Notes under the pieces: generated by a model
What the model was told of the DNA's origin: nothing
What the model saw: only the letters and a program-made list of their open reading frames with translations
Databases searched by the model: none
Assembly (NCBI RefSeq): GCF_030053155.1
Contig: NZ_CP125640.1
Coordinates: forward strand, 4,190,001-4,254,000
Source of the DNA: Rhizobium sp. BT03
Lineage (GTDB): Bacteria > Pseudomonadota > Alphaproteobacteria > Rhizobiales > Rhizobiaceae
DNA: 64,000 nt
Direction of reading: 5' to 3'
Translations under genes and position numbers: made by a program
Shown here: positions 34,758 to 43,754 of the stretch, in pieces
Numbering within the stretch: position 1 is the stretch's first letter
Layout: each line of letters begins with the position of its first letter

Positions 34758-35276
34758 ATGGCCGATATTCGCAGGACCATTTTCGCCGCCGTTGCCCGCA
34801 ACGGCATTATCGGCCGCGACGGCGACATGCCCTGGCGGCTGTCGAGCGATCTCAAGCGCTTCAAGGCGCTGACATTGGGCAAGCCTGTGGTGATGGGCCG
34901 CAAGACCTATGAATCGATCGGCAAGCCGCTGCCGGGGCGGCCGAACGTCGTCATCTCCAGGCAGGCGGCGATAGACCATCCCGATGTCTCCATGGCGCAT
35001 TCGCTGCCGGAAGCGATGACGGCGGCCGAGTGGCTGGCGCGCGAAACCGGTGTCGACGAGGTCTGCATTATCGGCGGCGGGCAGGTCTATGCCCAGGCGA
35101 TCGGCCTGGCCGATCGGATGTGCATCACCCATGTCGAGGTCGATCTCGACGGAGACGCATCGTTCCCTGCGATCGATCCCGACATCTGGCAGGCAGGGGA
35201 GCCTATCGCAGTTCCGGCCGGCGAGAAGGACAGTTATCCCACGCGCTATGTCATCTATGAGCGCCGCCACGCCTGA
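34758..35276 (+). CDS. folA: Dihydrofolate reductase
   Basis: A 172-residue NADPH-dependent reductase of dihydrofolate. Motifs: VARNGIIGRDGDMPWRLSSD (substrate pocket, with the acidic residue in SSDLKRFK), PVVMGRKTYESIGKPLPGRP (NADPH phosphate binding) and EVCIIGGGQVYAQAIGLADR. Start chosen at 34758 (ATG after GGGACATCCC) because it lies just after the thyA stop; an in-frame start inside thyA is unlikely. Same operon as thyA. Confidence 0.96.
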   Translation: MADIRRTIFAAVARNGIIGRDGDMPWRLSSDLKRFKALTLGKPVVMGRKTYESIGKPLPGRPNVVISRQAAIDHPDVSMAHSLPEAMTAAEWLARETGVDEVCIIGGGQVYAQAIGLADRMCITHVEVDLDGDASFPAIDPDIWQAGEPIAVPAGEKDSYPTRYVIYERRHA

Positions 35277-35322
35277 AAATGAACTATTTTCCAATTAAAT
35301 TGACCAAGTTTCTCACGTTGCG

Positions 35323-35351
35323 TTGAAAGCCGATGCGGCGATACCTATAAC
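35323..35351 (+). promoter_or_regulatory. Likely promoter of hflK-hflC
   Basis: TTGAAA at 35323-35328, a 17-base spacer and TATAAC at 35346-35351. Start of transcription would fall near 35358, about 68 bases before the hflK ATG. It resembles a housekeeping promoter; the GTTGAAA -35 is also reminiscent of heat-shock promoters, but the -10 is not. Confidence 0.55.
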
Positions 35352-35425
35352 GGTCACCAACGCATCCACCGGTCAGCCCCCACGGTTCCGGATGCGTGGA
35401 AGACTTAACGAACAACGAGGTTTTG

Positions 35426-36511
35426 ATGCCCTGGAGCAATCAGAATGGCGGCGGCGGCCCTTGGGGCGGCGGCGGCGGTAATAATCAGGGACCATGGGGC
35501 CAGGGGCCGAACCGCCCGCGGGGCGGTGGCAGCGGCAAGGGCGGACCGCCCGATCTGGAAGATATCATCCGGCGCGGCCAGGACCAGCTGCGCAACATCG
35601 TTCCCGGCGGTTTCAACGGCGGCGTGGCGGTGATCGTCGCGGCGGTCGTCGCCATTTTCTGGCTGATCCAGTGCGTCTACGTGGTGCAGCCGGACGAACG
35701 TGGCGTCGAGCTGCGCTTCGGCAAGCCGAAGGACGAGATCTCGATGCCCGGCCTGCATTTCCATCTCTGGCCGATGGAATCCGTCGAGACGGTCAAGGTG
35801 ACCGTGCAACAGCTGAATATCGGGGCGACGTCTGCATCGTCCTCGAACGGCCTGATGCTGTCCAGCGACAAGAGCGTCATCAATGTGCAGTTCGCCGTGT
35901 TCTATACGGTCAGCGATCCAAAGGCCTATCTCTTCAACGTCGAAAATCCGGCAGAGACCCTGCAGCAGGTTTCCGACAGCGCCATGCGCGAAATCGTCGG
36001 GCGTCGTCCGGCGCAGGACGCCTTCCGCAGCAATCGGCAGCCGATCGAAGTGGATGTGCTCAATATCGTCCAGGATACGATGAACCGCTACGGCGCGGGC
36101 GTGACCGTGACCGGCGTGACGATCCAGAACGTGGCGCCGCCGCGCGAAGTCGCCGATGCCTTCGAAGAAGTGCAGCGTGCCGGCCGTGACCGCGACAGCA
36201 CGATCGAAGATGCCAACCGCTACACGAACCAGAAGCTCGGCCAGGCGCGAGGCGATGCGGCGCGAATCCGTGAAGATGCGGCCGCTTACAAGGACCGTGT
36301 CGTCAAGGAGGCGGAAGGTGAGGCGCAGCGTTTCACCGCGATCAACGACGAATATTCGAAGGCTCCCGAAGTGACCCGTAAGCGGCTGTTCATCGAAACG
36401 ATGGAACAGGTCTTGAAGAGCTCGAAGAAGGTGATCATCGACGAGAAGCAGGGTGTGTTGCCCTATCTGCCGCTCAATGAGCTCGGCAAGCCGGCGCAGC
36501 AGGGAGGTTGA
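35426..36511 (+). CDS. hflK: FtsH protease regulator HflK
   Basis: A 361-residue SPFH/band 7 membrane protein that with HflC forms a periplasmic cage around FtsH and modulates its proteolysis. A Gly/Asn/Pro-rich N-terminus of about 45 residues (starting MPWSNQNGGG) precedes one membrane helix (VAVIVAAVVAIFWLIQCVYV). The SPFH domain follows (VVQPDERGVELRFGKP; MRFD-type end IQNVAPPREVADAFEEVQRA) and a helical C-terminus. Start MPWSN at 35426 is typical of HflK; an in-frame ATG 30 bases earlier is less likely. hflC starts 3 bases after the stop. Confidence 0.95.
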   Translation: MPWSNQNGGGGPWGGGGGNNQGPWGQGPNRPRGGGSGKGGPPDLEDIIRRGQDQLRNIVPGGFNGGVAVIVAAVVAIFWLIQCVYVVQPDERGVELRFGKPKDEISMPGLHFHLWPMESVETVKVTVQQLNIGATSASSSNGLMLSSDKSVINVQFAVFYTVSDPKAYLFNVENPAETLQQVSDSAMREIVGRRPAQDAFRSNRQPIEVDVLNIVQDTMNRYGAGVTVTGVTIQNVAPPREVADAFEEVQRAGRDRDSTIEDANRYTNQKLGQARGDAARIREDAAAYKDRVVKEAEGEAQRFTAINDEYSKAPEVTRKRLFIETMEQVLKSSKKVIIDEKQGVLPYLPLNELGKPAQQGG

Positions 36512-36514
36512 ACC

Positions 36515-37474
36515 ATGACATCGAACAGACTTCCCATCATTCTCATCATCCTCGCCATCGTGCTGGTCGGGCTTTATTCGTCGATCTTCGTGGTGAATGC
36601 ACGCGAGCAGGCGATCGTCGTCCGCTTCGGCCAGATCCAGTCGGTCAAGACCGAACCCGGCATCTATTTCAAGCTGCCCTTCGGCTTCATGGATGCCGAC
36701 CGCGTCCAGCTGGTCGAAAAGCAGGCGCTGAGGCTCGATCTCGACAATATCCGCGTTCAGGTTCAGGACGGCCAGACCTTCGACGTCGATGCCTTCGTGA
36801 TCTACAATATCTCGGATGTTCGCCGCTTCCGCGAAACGGTGTCGGGTGACCGCGAGGCCGCCGAAGCGCGGTTGAGGGCGCAGCTCGATTCATCGCTTCG
36901 CCGCGTCTACGGCCTGCGCGACTACAATGCCGCGCTCTCGGAAGAGCGTGTCGCGATGATGCTGGAGATCCGGGACGACCTGCGCACGGATGCCGAAAAT
37001 CTCGGCCTGCATATTGACGATGTTCGCATCCGCCGCACCGATCTCTCTCCCGAGGTTGCGCCCAACACCTATAACGCCATGCGCTCGGAACGCCTGGCCG
37101 AAGCCGAGCGTATCCGCGCGGAGGGTAATGAAGAAGGCCAGCGGCGCCGGGCCGTCGCCGACCGCCAGGTCGTCGAGTTCACCGCGGGCGCCCAGCGCGA
37201 CGCGGAAATCCTGCGCGGTCAAGGCGATGCGGAACGCAACCGCGTCTTCGCCGACGCCTTCAGCAAGGATCCGGCTTTCTTCGAGTTCTATCGCTCGATG
37301 GCTGCCTACTCCTCTGCGCTTTCGTCGCAGGATACGACGCTGGTGTTGTCGCCGAATACGGAATTCTTCCGCTATTTCGACAATGCCGCCGGCACCCTGC
37401 AAGCGCCGACAAATCCGGCCTCATCAGTTCCCGGTGCGGCTGCTCCCGCAGCACCCGCCCAGCCGGCGAACTGA
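36515..37474 (+). CDS. hflC: FtsH protease regulator HflC
   Basis: A 319-residue SPFH protein, the partner of HflK. The N-terminal membrane anchor is LPIILIILAIVLVGLYSSIF followed by VVNAREQAIVVRFGQIQSVK; the SPFH core includes FKLPFGFMDADRVQLVEKQA and the Ala/Glu/Arg-rich helix with AEAERIRAEGNEEGQRRRAV. The C-terminus is Pro/Ala rich. It is translated from a start 3 bases after the hflK stop, preceded by GGGAGG in the end of hflK. A strong terminator follows, separating the pair from degP. Confidence 0.95.
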   Translation: MTSNRLPIILIILAIVLVGLYSSIFVVNAREQAIVVRFGQIQSVKTEPGIYFKLPFGFMDADRVQLVEKQALRLDLDNIRVQVQDGQTFDVDAFVIYNISDVRRFRETVSGDREAAEARLRAQLDSSLRRVYGLRDYNAALSEERVAMMLEIRDDLRTDAENLGLHIDDVRIRRTDLSPEVAPNTYNAMRSERLAEAERIRAEGNEEGQRRRAVADRQVVEFTAGAQRDAEILRGQGDAERNRVFADAFSKDPAFFEFYRSMAAYSSALSSQDTTLVLSPNTEFFRYFDNAAGTLQAPTNPASSVPGAAAPAAPAQPAN

Positions 37475-37510
37475 CGGCAAGGGATGCCGCTCGCATCCCC
37501 GACAATCCTG

Positions 37511-37542
37511 AAAGGGCCGGCCCGAGTGCCGGCCCTTTTTTC
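37511..37542 (+). terminator. Intrinsic terminator after hflC
   Basis: 11-bp stem AAAGGGCCGGC / GCCGGCCCTTT with a 7-base loop followed by a T run (CCCTTTTTTCG). It lies 37 bases after the hflC stop. Confidence 0.88.
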
Positions 37543-37682
37543 GTGGAAAAGTCGAGGTAATCAGGCTTTTGCGAGGGTAAGTCATATTGCACGGGGATTT
37601 CGCGAAAAGGTGATTTCGCCCTCCATCATTCCGCCTTATGCTGGTGCTCAATGTGCGCATTTACCCCTTATGAGGAAGCTTG

Positions 37683-39419
37683 ATGGCCCCCACGAATCGC
37701 TCGCCCTTCAGACGAACGCTCGCGCTTATGGCCAGCGCTGCAATTCTTGCGCATGCCGGCATGAACGGGGTTGCCTATGCGCAAACCGCGCCTGAAACGA
37801 CAGCGCCAGCAGTTGTCGCACCCGCTCCGGCTACTCCGGAAGCAACTGCTCCTGCGCCCACGCCGCCTGCAGCCGCTGCACCGCAGCCGGCTGCGCCAAT
37901 TCAAGCCGGAGTGCCGAACAACGGTCCGGCGTCGGTCGCGGATCTCGCCGAGGGGCTGCTCGACGCCGTGGTCAATATCTCGACCTCGCAGAACGTGAAG
38001 GACGACGAGGGCGTCGGTCCGGCGCCGCGCGCGCCCGACGGCTCGCCTTTCCAGGAATTCTTCAACGACTTCTTCGACAAGAAACAGGGCAATAAGGGCG
38101 GCAACCACAATGTCAGCTCGCTCGGCTCCGGCTTCGTCATCGACCCGACCGGCTATATCGTCACCAACAACCATGTGATCGAGGGCGCCGACGATATTGA
38201 AGTCAACTTCGCCAATGGTTCGAAGCTCAAGGCAAAGCTGATCGGCACGGATACGAAGACCGACCTTTCGGTGCTGAAGGTGGAGCCGAAGACTCCGCTG
38301 AAATCGGTGAAATTCGGCGATTCCAGCACGATGCGCATCGGCGACTGGGTGATGGCGATCGGCAATCCGTTCGGCTTCGGCGGTTCGGTGACGGTCGGCA
38401 TCATTTCCGGGCGCGGCCGCAATATCAATGCCGGCCCCTATGACAATTTCATCCAGACGGATGCGGCAATCAACAAAGGCAATTCCGGCGGCCCGCTCTT
38501 CAACATGAAGGGTGAGGTGATCGGCATCAACACGGCGATCATTTCGCCGAGCGGCGGCTCGATCGGCATCGGCTTCTCGGTGCCCTCCGAGCTTGCCTCC
38601 GGCGTCGTCGATCAATTGCGCGAATATGGCGAGACGCGGCGCGGCTGGCTCGGCGTGCGCATCCAGCCGGTGACCGACGATATTGCCGACAGCCTCGGGC
38701 TCGACAGTGCCAAGGGCGCGCTGGTCGCCGGCGTCATCAAGGGCGGCCCCGTCGATGACGGTTCGATCAAGGCGGGCGACGTCATTTTGAAATTCGACGG
38801 CAAGACCGTCAGCGAAATGCGCGATCTGCCGCGCGTCGTGGCGGAAAGCACGGTCGGCAAGGAAGTCGACGTGGTGGTGCTGCGCGACGGCAAGGAGCAG
38901 ACCGTCAAGGTCAAGCTTGGCCGGCTCGAGGACAGCGATCAGGCGGCGGCATCCGGCGATGCGGCGCCCGACGGTTCGCAGGATGACGGCGTGATCACCC
39001 CCGATCCCGACGAGAACAACGATATGGACCAGCCGGATTCGGGCGATCAGGCCCAGCCTGCGCCGGGTGCACCGGCGCCGGACCAACATCAGGGCCAGGT
39101 GTCACCGGATGCATCAACGCCGAAGAATGTGCTCGGCCTGTCGCTGTCGCTTTTGAGCGCCGAGACGCGCAAGGCTTTCGGCATTGCCGAGAGCGTCGAC
39201 GGTGTGGTCGTGACGGAGGTGACGCCCGGCTCCGCCTCGGCCGAAAAAGGGCTGAAGCCCGGCGACGTGATCGTCGAGGTGGCGCAGGAGTTCATGAAGT
39301 CGCCGGACGCGGTCGCCGCGAAGGTGAAGTCGCTGAAACAGGAAGGCCGCCGCAACGCCCAGCTGATGATCGCATCGGCGAATGGCGATCTGCGGTTCGT
39401 GGCGGTGCCGATGGAATAG
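37683..39419 (+). CDS. degP: Periplasmic serine endoprotease DegP/HtrA (Do family)
   Basis: A 578-residue Do-type protease/chaperone for misfolded envelope proteins. Signal peptide (residues 1 to about 33, ending GVAYAQ) and a long Ala/Pro-rich linker precede the trypsin-like domain. The catalytic triad is His164 (VTNNHVIEGADD), Asp194 (TKTDLSVLKV) and Ser268 (INKGNSGGPLF). Two PDZ domains follow (RRGWLGVRIQPVTDDI and LGLSLSLLSAETRKAFGI), separated by an unusually long Asp/Pro/Gln-rich linker of about 60 residues. ATG at 37683 with GAGGAAG upstream. It follows hflKC, another proteostasis unit, but behind its own terminator. Confidence 0.95.
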   Translation: MAPTNRSPFRRTLALMASAAILAHAGMNGVAYAQTAPETTAPAVVAPAPATPEATAPAPTPPAAAAPQPAAPIQAGVPNNGPASVADLAEGLLDAVVNISTSQNVKDDEGVGPAPRAPDGSPFQEFFNDFFDKKQGNKGGNHNVSSLGSGFVIDPTGYIVTNNHVIEGADDIEVNFANGSKLKAKLIGTDTKTDLSVLKVEPKTPLKSVKFGDSSTMRIGDWVMAIGNPFGFGGSVTVGIISGRGRNINAGPYDNFIQTDAAINKGNSGGPLFNMKGEVIGINTAIISPSGGSIGIGFSVPSELASGVVDQLREYGETRRGWLGVRIQPVTDDIADSLGLDSAKGALVAGVIKGGPVDDGSIKAGDVILKFDGKTVSEMRDLPRVVAESTVGKEVDVVVLRDGKEQTVKVKLGRLEDSDQAAASGDAAPDGSQDDGVITPDPDENNDMDQPDSGDQAQPAPGAPAPDQHQGQVSPDASTPKNVLGLSLSLLSAETRKAFGIAESVDGVVVTEVTPGSASAEKGLKPGDVIVEVAQEFMKSPDAVAAKVKSLKQEGRRNAQLMIASANGDLRFVAVPME

Positions 39420-39518
39420 GTGAATTGCGGCGGTGATTTGATTGGCCGCTGCGGTTTCTACCCCTCGTTCCCGTGACAAGCGCTGGAACAAGGAAGGAGA
39501 GGGCGTGCCGTGTGGTAC

Positions 39519-39687
39519 CCCCCTCTGCCCTGCCGGGCATCTCCCCCACAAGGAGGGAGATCGCAAGCGGCTTGCGCCCCCTGCCTATCTACCGTTTCGT
39601 CGTGCTGGACGCTGATTATTTGGGGAAGCGGGTGCGCCCAGCCGATCTCCCCACCTGTGGGGGAGATGCCCGGCAGGGCAGAGGGGG
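39519..39687. repeat. 169-bp intergenic element with 29-bp perfect inverted ends
   Basis: Positions 39519-39547 and 39659-39687 are exact reverse complements (CCCCCTCTGCCCTGCCGGGC...). The 111-base interior contains a further GGGAGA/TCTCCC-type pairing but no ORF. It fills the 316-base gap between degP and serB. It resembles the palindromic intergenic mosaic repeats described in rhizobia (RIME-like). Being between convergent genes, it could also serve as a bidirectional terminator. Confidence 0.8.
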
Positions 39688-39735
39688 CGGCCACGGACAC
39701 GCGGGTGAAGGCGGAGAGTGTGTGCCGTGTCGGCT

Positions 39736-40626
39736 TCAACCCGTTACAAAATCCGTCTTCCGATAGCCCTGGATGTAGAGCAGCGCCGTCAGGTCGCCGT
39801 GGTTGATGCGCATCTGCGCCTCGGCGGCGACGGCGGGCTTGGCGTGGAGGGCGACGCCGGCGCCGGCGAGGTGAAGCATGCCAAGGTCGTTGGCGCCGTC
39901 GCCGACGGCGATCGCGTCGTCAGGCGAAATGCCGAGGCGAGCCGAAATCTCGTTCAGCGCGTCGACCTTCGCCTGCTTGCCGAGGATCGGTTCGGCGACG
40001 AAGCCGGAGAGGATGCCGCCATCTTCGAGCAGCGTGTTGGCGCGGTTCTCATCGAAGCCGAGGGTGGCGGCGATGCGGCTGGTGAAGACGGTGAAGCCGC
40101 CGGAGACGAGGGCGGTGTAATGGCCTTTCGACTTCATGGTGGCGATCAGTTCCGGGCCGCCCGCCGTCAGCGTGATGCGCTTGGCGATCACTTCGTCGAC
40201 GACCGATATCGGCAGGCCCTTCAACAGGGCGACGCGTTCACGCAAAGCGGGCTCGAAAGCGATCTCGCCGTTCATGGCGCGGGCGGTAATGGTCGCCACC
40301 TTCTCCTTCAGGCCGACTTCGGCGGCAAGTTCGTCGATGCATTCCTGGCCGATCATCGTCGAATCCATGTCGGCGATCAGCAGTTTCTTCCGGCGGCTCT
40401 CCTGCTCCTGGACGACGAGGTCGATCGGCGCGCCTGATATGACGGCAAGAATAGTGGTCTCGGCCGCTTGCGCATCCGTGCCGTCACGCAACGCGATGTC
40501 GCAGGCGATGCCGTCGGCCAGCCAGTAGAGGCCGGAAGCGTTCACCGCTTCTGCCGCCTGTTCGGCGATCTTGGGTGTCAGCACGGGATTTGACGGATTG
40601 GCAACAAGCGTGGCAACGAGAGCCAT
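39736..40626 (-). CDS. serB: Phosphoserine phosphatase
   Basis: A 296-residue HAD phosphatase catalysing the last step of serine synthesis. HAD motif I LLIADMDSTMIGQECIDE has nucleophile Asp86 and Asp88; motif II is TLTAGGPELIATMKSKG with VSGGFTVFTSRIA; motif IV is DAIAVGDGANDLGMLHLAG. The N-terminal 80 residues form the ACT-like extension usual in SerB. ATG at 40626 with AGAAGG nine bases upstream. The start codon overlaps the start codon of divergent miaA. Confidence 0.96.
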   Translation of the reverse strand: MALVATLVANPSNPVLTPKIAEQAAEAVNASGLYWLADGIACDIALRDGTDAQAAETTILAVISGAPIDLVVQEQESRRKKLLIADMDSTMIGQECIDELAAEVGLKEKVATITARAMNGEIAFEPALRERVALLKGLPISVVDEVIAKRITLTAGGPELIATMKSKGHYTALVSGGFTVFTSRIAATLGFDENRANTLLEDGGILSGFVAEPILGKQAKVDALNEISARLGISPDDAIAVGDGANDLGMLHLAGAGVALHAKPAVAAEAQMRINHGDLTALLYIQGYRKTDFVTG

Positions 40627-41521
40627 GATGGAAAACCTTCTGAGCACAGTGAACGCGATCCTGATAACCGGGCCGACGGCCAGCGGCAAGTCCGCGCTCG
40701 CCGTCGAATTGGCCAAGCGCCATGACGGCGCGGTCGTCAACGCTGACAGCATGCAAGTCTACGATACGCTGCGGGTGCTGACCGCGCGCCCGTCGGAAGA
40801 GGAGATGCAGGGTGTGCCGCATCATCTATACGGCCATGTGCCGGCGGGTGCGGCCTATTCCACCGGCAGCTGGCTGCGCGATGTCTCGGCGCTGCTGCCG
40901 GCGCTCAGGGCCGCGGGCCGGCTGCCGGTCTTCGTCGGCGGCACCGGGCTTTATTTCAAGGCGCTGACCGGCGGCCTCTCCGATATGCCCGAGATACCCG
41001 AGGCGCTGCGGGAGGAACTGAGGGCGCGGCTGCTGGAGGAAGGGCCGGAGAGGCTCCATGCCGAGCTCGCCGAGGCTGATCCCGCCATGGCGGCCAGTCT
41101 TAACCGCCAGGACGGGCAGCGCATCGTCCGGGCGCTTGAAGTGATCAAGGCGACGGGACGGTCGATAGCCGAATTCCAGGGTCGGTCGGGACCGGTGGTG
41201 ATCGACGCTGCACAGGCTCGCAAGATCGTCGTGCTGCCGGATCGGGCGGTGCTGCATCAGCGCATCAACGGGCGTTTCGAAAAGATGCTGCGCCAAGGCG
41301 CGGAAGATGAGGTGAGGGCGCTGCTTGCGCTCGACCTGCCCGCCGAGGCGCCTGTGATGAAGGCGATCGGGGTATCGCAGATCGCGGCGATGCTGAAGGC
41401 CGGGATGACGCGCGACGAGGTGCTGGAGAAGGGTGCTGCGGCGACGCGGCAATATGCCAAGCGGCAAATGACATGGTTCCGCAACCAGATGGATGACAGC
41501 TGGGAACGGCTGGCAGTCTAG
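40625..41521 (+). CDS. miaA: tRNA dimethylallyltransferase
   Basis: A 298-residue enzyme that transfers the dimethylallyl group to A37 of UNN-reading tRNAs. P-loop LITGPTASGKSALAVELAKR; family motifs NADSMQVYDTLRVLTARPS, VPHHLYGHV, PVFVGGTGLYFKALTGGLSD and the C-terminal ATRQYAKRQMTWFRNQ. Starts at 40625 or 40628 (two consecutive ATGs). The first ATG overlaps the serB start codon on the other strand, so the promoter must lie within the serB coding region. Confidence 0.95.
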   Translation: MMENLLSTVNAILITGPTASGKSALAVELAKRHDGAVVNADSMQVYDTLRVLTARPSEEEMQGVPHHLYGHVPAGAAYSTGSWLRDVSALLPALRAAGRLPVFVGGTGLYFKALTGGLSDMPEIPEALREELRARLLEEGPERLHAELAEADPAMAASLNRQDGQRIVRALEVIKATGRSIAEFQGRSGPVVIDAAQARKIVVLPDRAVLHQRINGRFEKMLRQGAEDEVRALLALDLPAEAPVMKAIGVSQIAAMLKAGMTRDEVLEKGAAATRQYAKRQMTWFRNQMDDSWERLAV

Positions 41522-41550
41522 CTTCGGCGGCGGCCACCCACTCCGAAGAT

Positions 41551-43020
41551 CTACAGGTTCAGCAGTTTGACGAGTTCGCCAACCGCCGCCTGCAGCTGGT
41601 CCGGCAGAAATCCGCCGAAGCCCAGCATCAGGCCGGGGCGCGCCGGCTGCGCGGCATACATCGGGGAGATCGCGCGCACCGCAAGGCCGGCCGATAGGGC
41701 GCGGGCTGCGAGCTGCACGTCGTCGGTCCCCTCGGGCAGCCACAGAAGAATGTGCATGCCCTGGTCGCTCGGCTGAATGCGGCAGCTGTCGGGCAAGGCC
41801 CCCTCGAGGCTTGCGAGCAGGATTGCGCGGCGTTCGGCATAGAGGCCGCGGATGCGGCGGATATGGGCTTCGAAATAGCCTTCCCTCATATAGGCCGCCA
41901 GGACGTGCTGCTCTGCGGTCGGCGAGTGCCGGTCGAGAATGGCGCGGGCACCGGCGAAGGCTTCCGCGAGCGGAGCAGGGGCGACGACATAGCCGAGGCG
42001 CAGCGATGGAAAGAGCACCTTGCTGAAGGTGCCGAGATAGACGACGCGAGAGGGACGCAAGCCCTGCATCGAGGGGAAGGGGTGTCCGGCATAACGCAGC
42101 TCGCTGTCGTAATCGTCTTCGACGATCCAGGCGCGGTTTTGATCGGCCCAGGCGATGAGAGCGTTGCGGCGCGCCATGCTGAGCGGCATGCCGACCGGAT
42201 ATTGATGCGAAGGGGTGACGAAGGCGGCGCGCGCCTGCGGGCAGAGTTCGAGGCCGCGTTCCACGTTCATTCCCTGTGCATCGACCGGGATGCGATGCGT
42301 CCCTACGCCGAGATCGTCGAGCACGGCCGTGAGCCCGGGATAGGCCGGATCCTCAGCCCATACCGGATCGTCCCGCGATAGCAGGACACGCCCCGCCAGG
42401 TGGAGGCCCTGCTGGGTGCCCGACGTGACGATCACCTGTTCCGGTTCGCAGTGAACGGCCCGTGCACGGCGGACGTGGTCGGCTATGGCGACCCGCAGCT
42501 CGTACAGTCCCATGGGATCTTGATAGCTCGCGGGGGCTGCCGGTTTCGACGCGCGCACGCGATTGCCGAGGCGGCGCCAGTTGTCGTCGGGCGCGATGCC
42601 GGAAGCCGGGACGGCGATGGCGAAGGGAATGGGCGGGTGAGGGGTGAGCGCGCGGGCGATCGATATCAGCCGGGCCGCCGGGAGAGGCAGATCGATGGTA
42701 TCGGCGCCCGGCGGCGCTGCCGGTGCGGGCGGAAACGCCGGCGTCGCGTCCACCAGGGCCGAGGCAACACGGGTTCCGGCCCCGACCTTCGCTTCGAGAT
42801 AACCTTCGGCGGTCAGTTGATCGAACACCCCGACGACGGTGCCGCGGGCGATCTTCAAGGACGCAGCAAGGGTGCGCGTCGAAGGGAGGCGCTCGCCCGG
42901 CCTGAGTTCTGCGCTCGAGATCGCGCTGCGCAGGGCCTGGGCAAGTTGGCGGCCGACATCGGCCGTTCGGTCGATGGCTTTGAGCGATGGGATCTCGATG
43001 GCACTGCGCCGCTTGGACAT
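41551..43020 (-). CDS. MocR/GntR-type PLP-dependent transcriptional regulator
   Basis: About 489 residues. The N-terminal GntR winged helix is DVGRQLAQALRSAISSAELR then GERLPSTRTLAASLKIARGT. The type I aminotransferase-like domain includes VIVTSGTQQGLHLAGRVLLS, VWAEDPAYPGLTAVLDDLG and the PLP-Lys region RVVYLGTFSKVLFPSLRLGY. The family usually binds PLP and an amino-acid-derived effector and regulates a divergent gene. Several ATGs (43071, 43035, 43020) are in frame; MSKRRSAIEI at 43020 looks most natural, but no clear ribosome site decides it. Divergent from the LysE-type exporter. Confidence 0.9.
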   Translation of the reverse strand: MSKRRSAIEIPSLKAIDRTADVGRQLAQALRSAISSAELRPGERLPSTRTLAASLKIARGTVVGVFDQLTAEGYLEAKVGAGTRVASALVDATPAFPPAPAAPPGADTIDLPLPAARLISIARALTPHPPIPFAIAVPASGIAPDDNWRRLGNRVRASKPAAPASYQDPMGLYELRVAIADHVRRARAVHCEPEQVIVTSGTQQGLHLAGRVLLSRDDPVWAEDPAYPGLTAVLDDLGVGTHRIPVDAQGMNVERGLELCPQARAAFVTPSHQYPVGMPLSMARRNALIAWADQNRAWIVEDDYDSELRYAGHPFPSMQGLRPSRVVYLGTFSKVLFPSLRLGYVVAPAPLAEAFAGARAILDRHSPTAEQHVLAAYMREGYFEAHIRRIRGLYAERRAILLASLEGALPDSCRIQPSDQGMHILLWLPEGTDDVQLAARALSAGLAVRAISPMYAAQPARPGLMLGFGGFLPDQLQAAVGELVKLLNL

Positions 43021-43093
43021 GGCAAAATGGCCCATGAAAATTCTTGAAAATGGCGCTTCATGATGGACCAATTTTCGAGGAGAAGGAAGCGAA

Positions 43094-43732
43094 GTGGATG
43101 TTTCCGGAAAGAAAGAAATGCAGGATCTTCTCGTCGTCTACATCGCCTATGTCATCGCGGCAGGCAGTCCCGGGCCAAGCAACATGGCCATCATGAATGT
43201 AGCGATGCGCCAAGGGCGGCGGCCGGCCTTGGCGCTTGCCGCCGGGGTGATAACGATGTCGACATGCTGGGGGCTGATCGCGGTCACGGGCATCTCGACA
43301 CTGCTTGTCCGCTATGCTCACGCGCTGCTGGTCCTCAAGATCGCAGGCGGCGTATACCTCCTCTGGCTCGCCTGGAAAGCGGCCCGCTCGGCCGCCGCCC
43401 CGGATGCGCCGGCGGGTGAACTCGCCCGGCCTGCTGCGGAGCTCGGCGTGCTCTATCGCCGCGGGATCCTGATGCATCTCGGAAACCCGAAGGCGGTTCT
43501 GGCCTGGGTCGCGATCATGTCGCTCGGTCTCAAGCCTGGCGCCTCGCCCGAGACGGCCGTCACGGCGTTCGGCGGCTGCGTGCTTCTCGGGATCTCGATA
43601 TTTTCCGGTTATGCCGTGCTGTTTTCGACGGCGCCGATGGTGCGCGGCTACGCGCGGGCGCGCCGCTGGATCGAGGGAAGCCTCGCCGTTTTCTTCGCGG
43701 GCGCCGGATCGCGCCTGCTGTTCTCCCATTGA
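43094..43732 (+). CDS. LysE/RhtB family amino-acid exporter
   Basis: A 212-residue six-helix inner-membrane exporter: YVIAAGSPGPSNMAIMNVAM is the family signature near the N-terminus, followed by VITMSTCWGLIAVTGISTLL and LLVLKIAGGVYLLWLAWKAA; the later repeat is ILMHLGNPKAVLAWVAIMSL. Start is a GTG at 43094 behind GGAGAAGGAAGCGAA. It is divergent from the MocR regulator and 22 bases upstream of the DapA-like gene, so the three form one regulatory unit. Substrate unknown. Confidence 0.88.
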   Translation: MDVSGKKEMQDLLVVYIAYVIAAGSPGPSNMAIMNVAMRQGRRPALALAAGVITMSTCWGLIAVTGISTLLVRYAHALLVLKIAGGVYLLWLAWKAARSAAAPDAPAGELARPAAELGVLYRRGILMHLGNPKAVLAWVAIMSLGLKPGASPETAVTAFGGCVLLGISIFSGYAVLFSTAPMVRGYARARRWIEGSLAVFFAGAGSRLLFSH

Positions 43733-43754
43733 CCGCTTTTCTCAGGATCGCATC

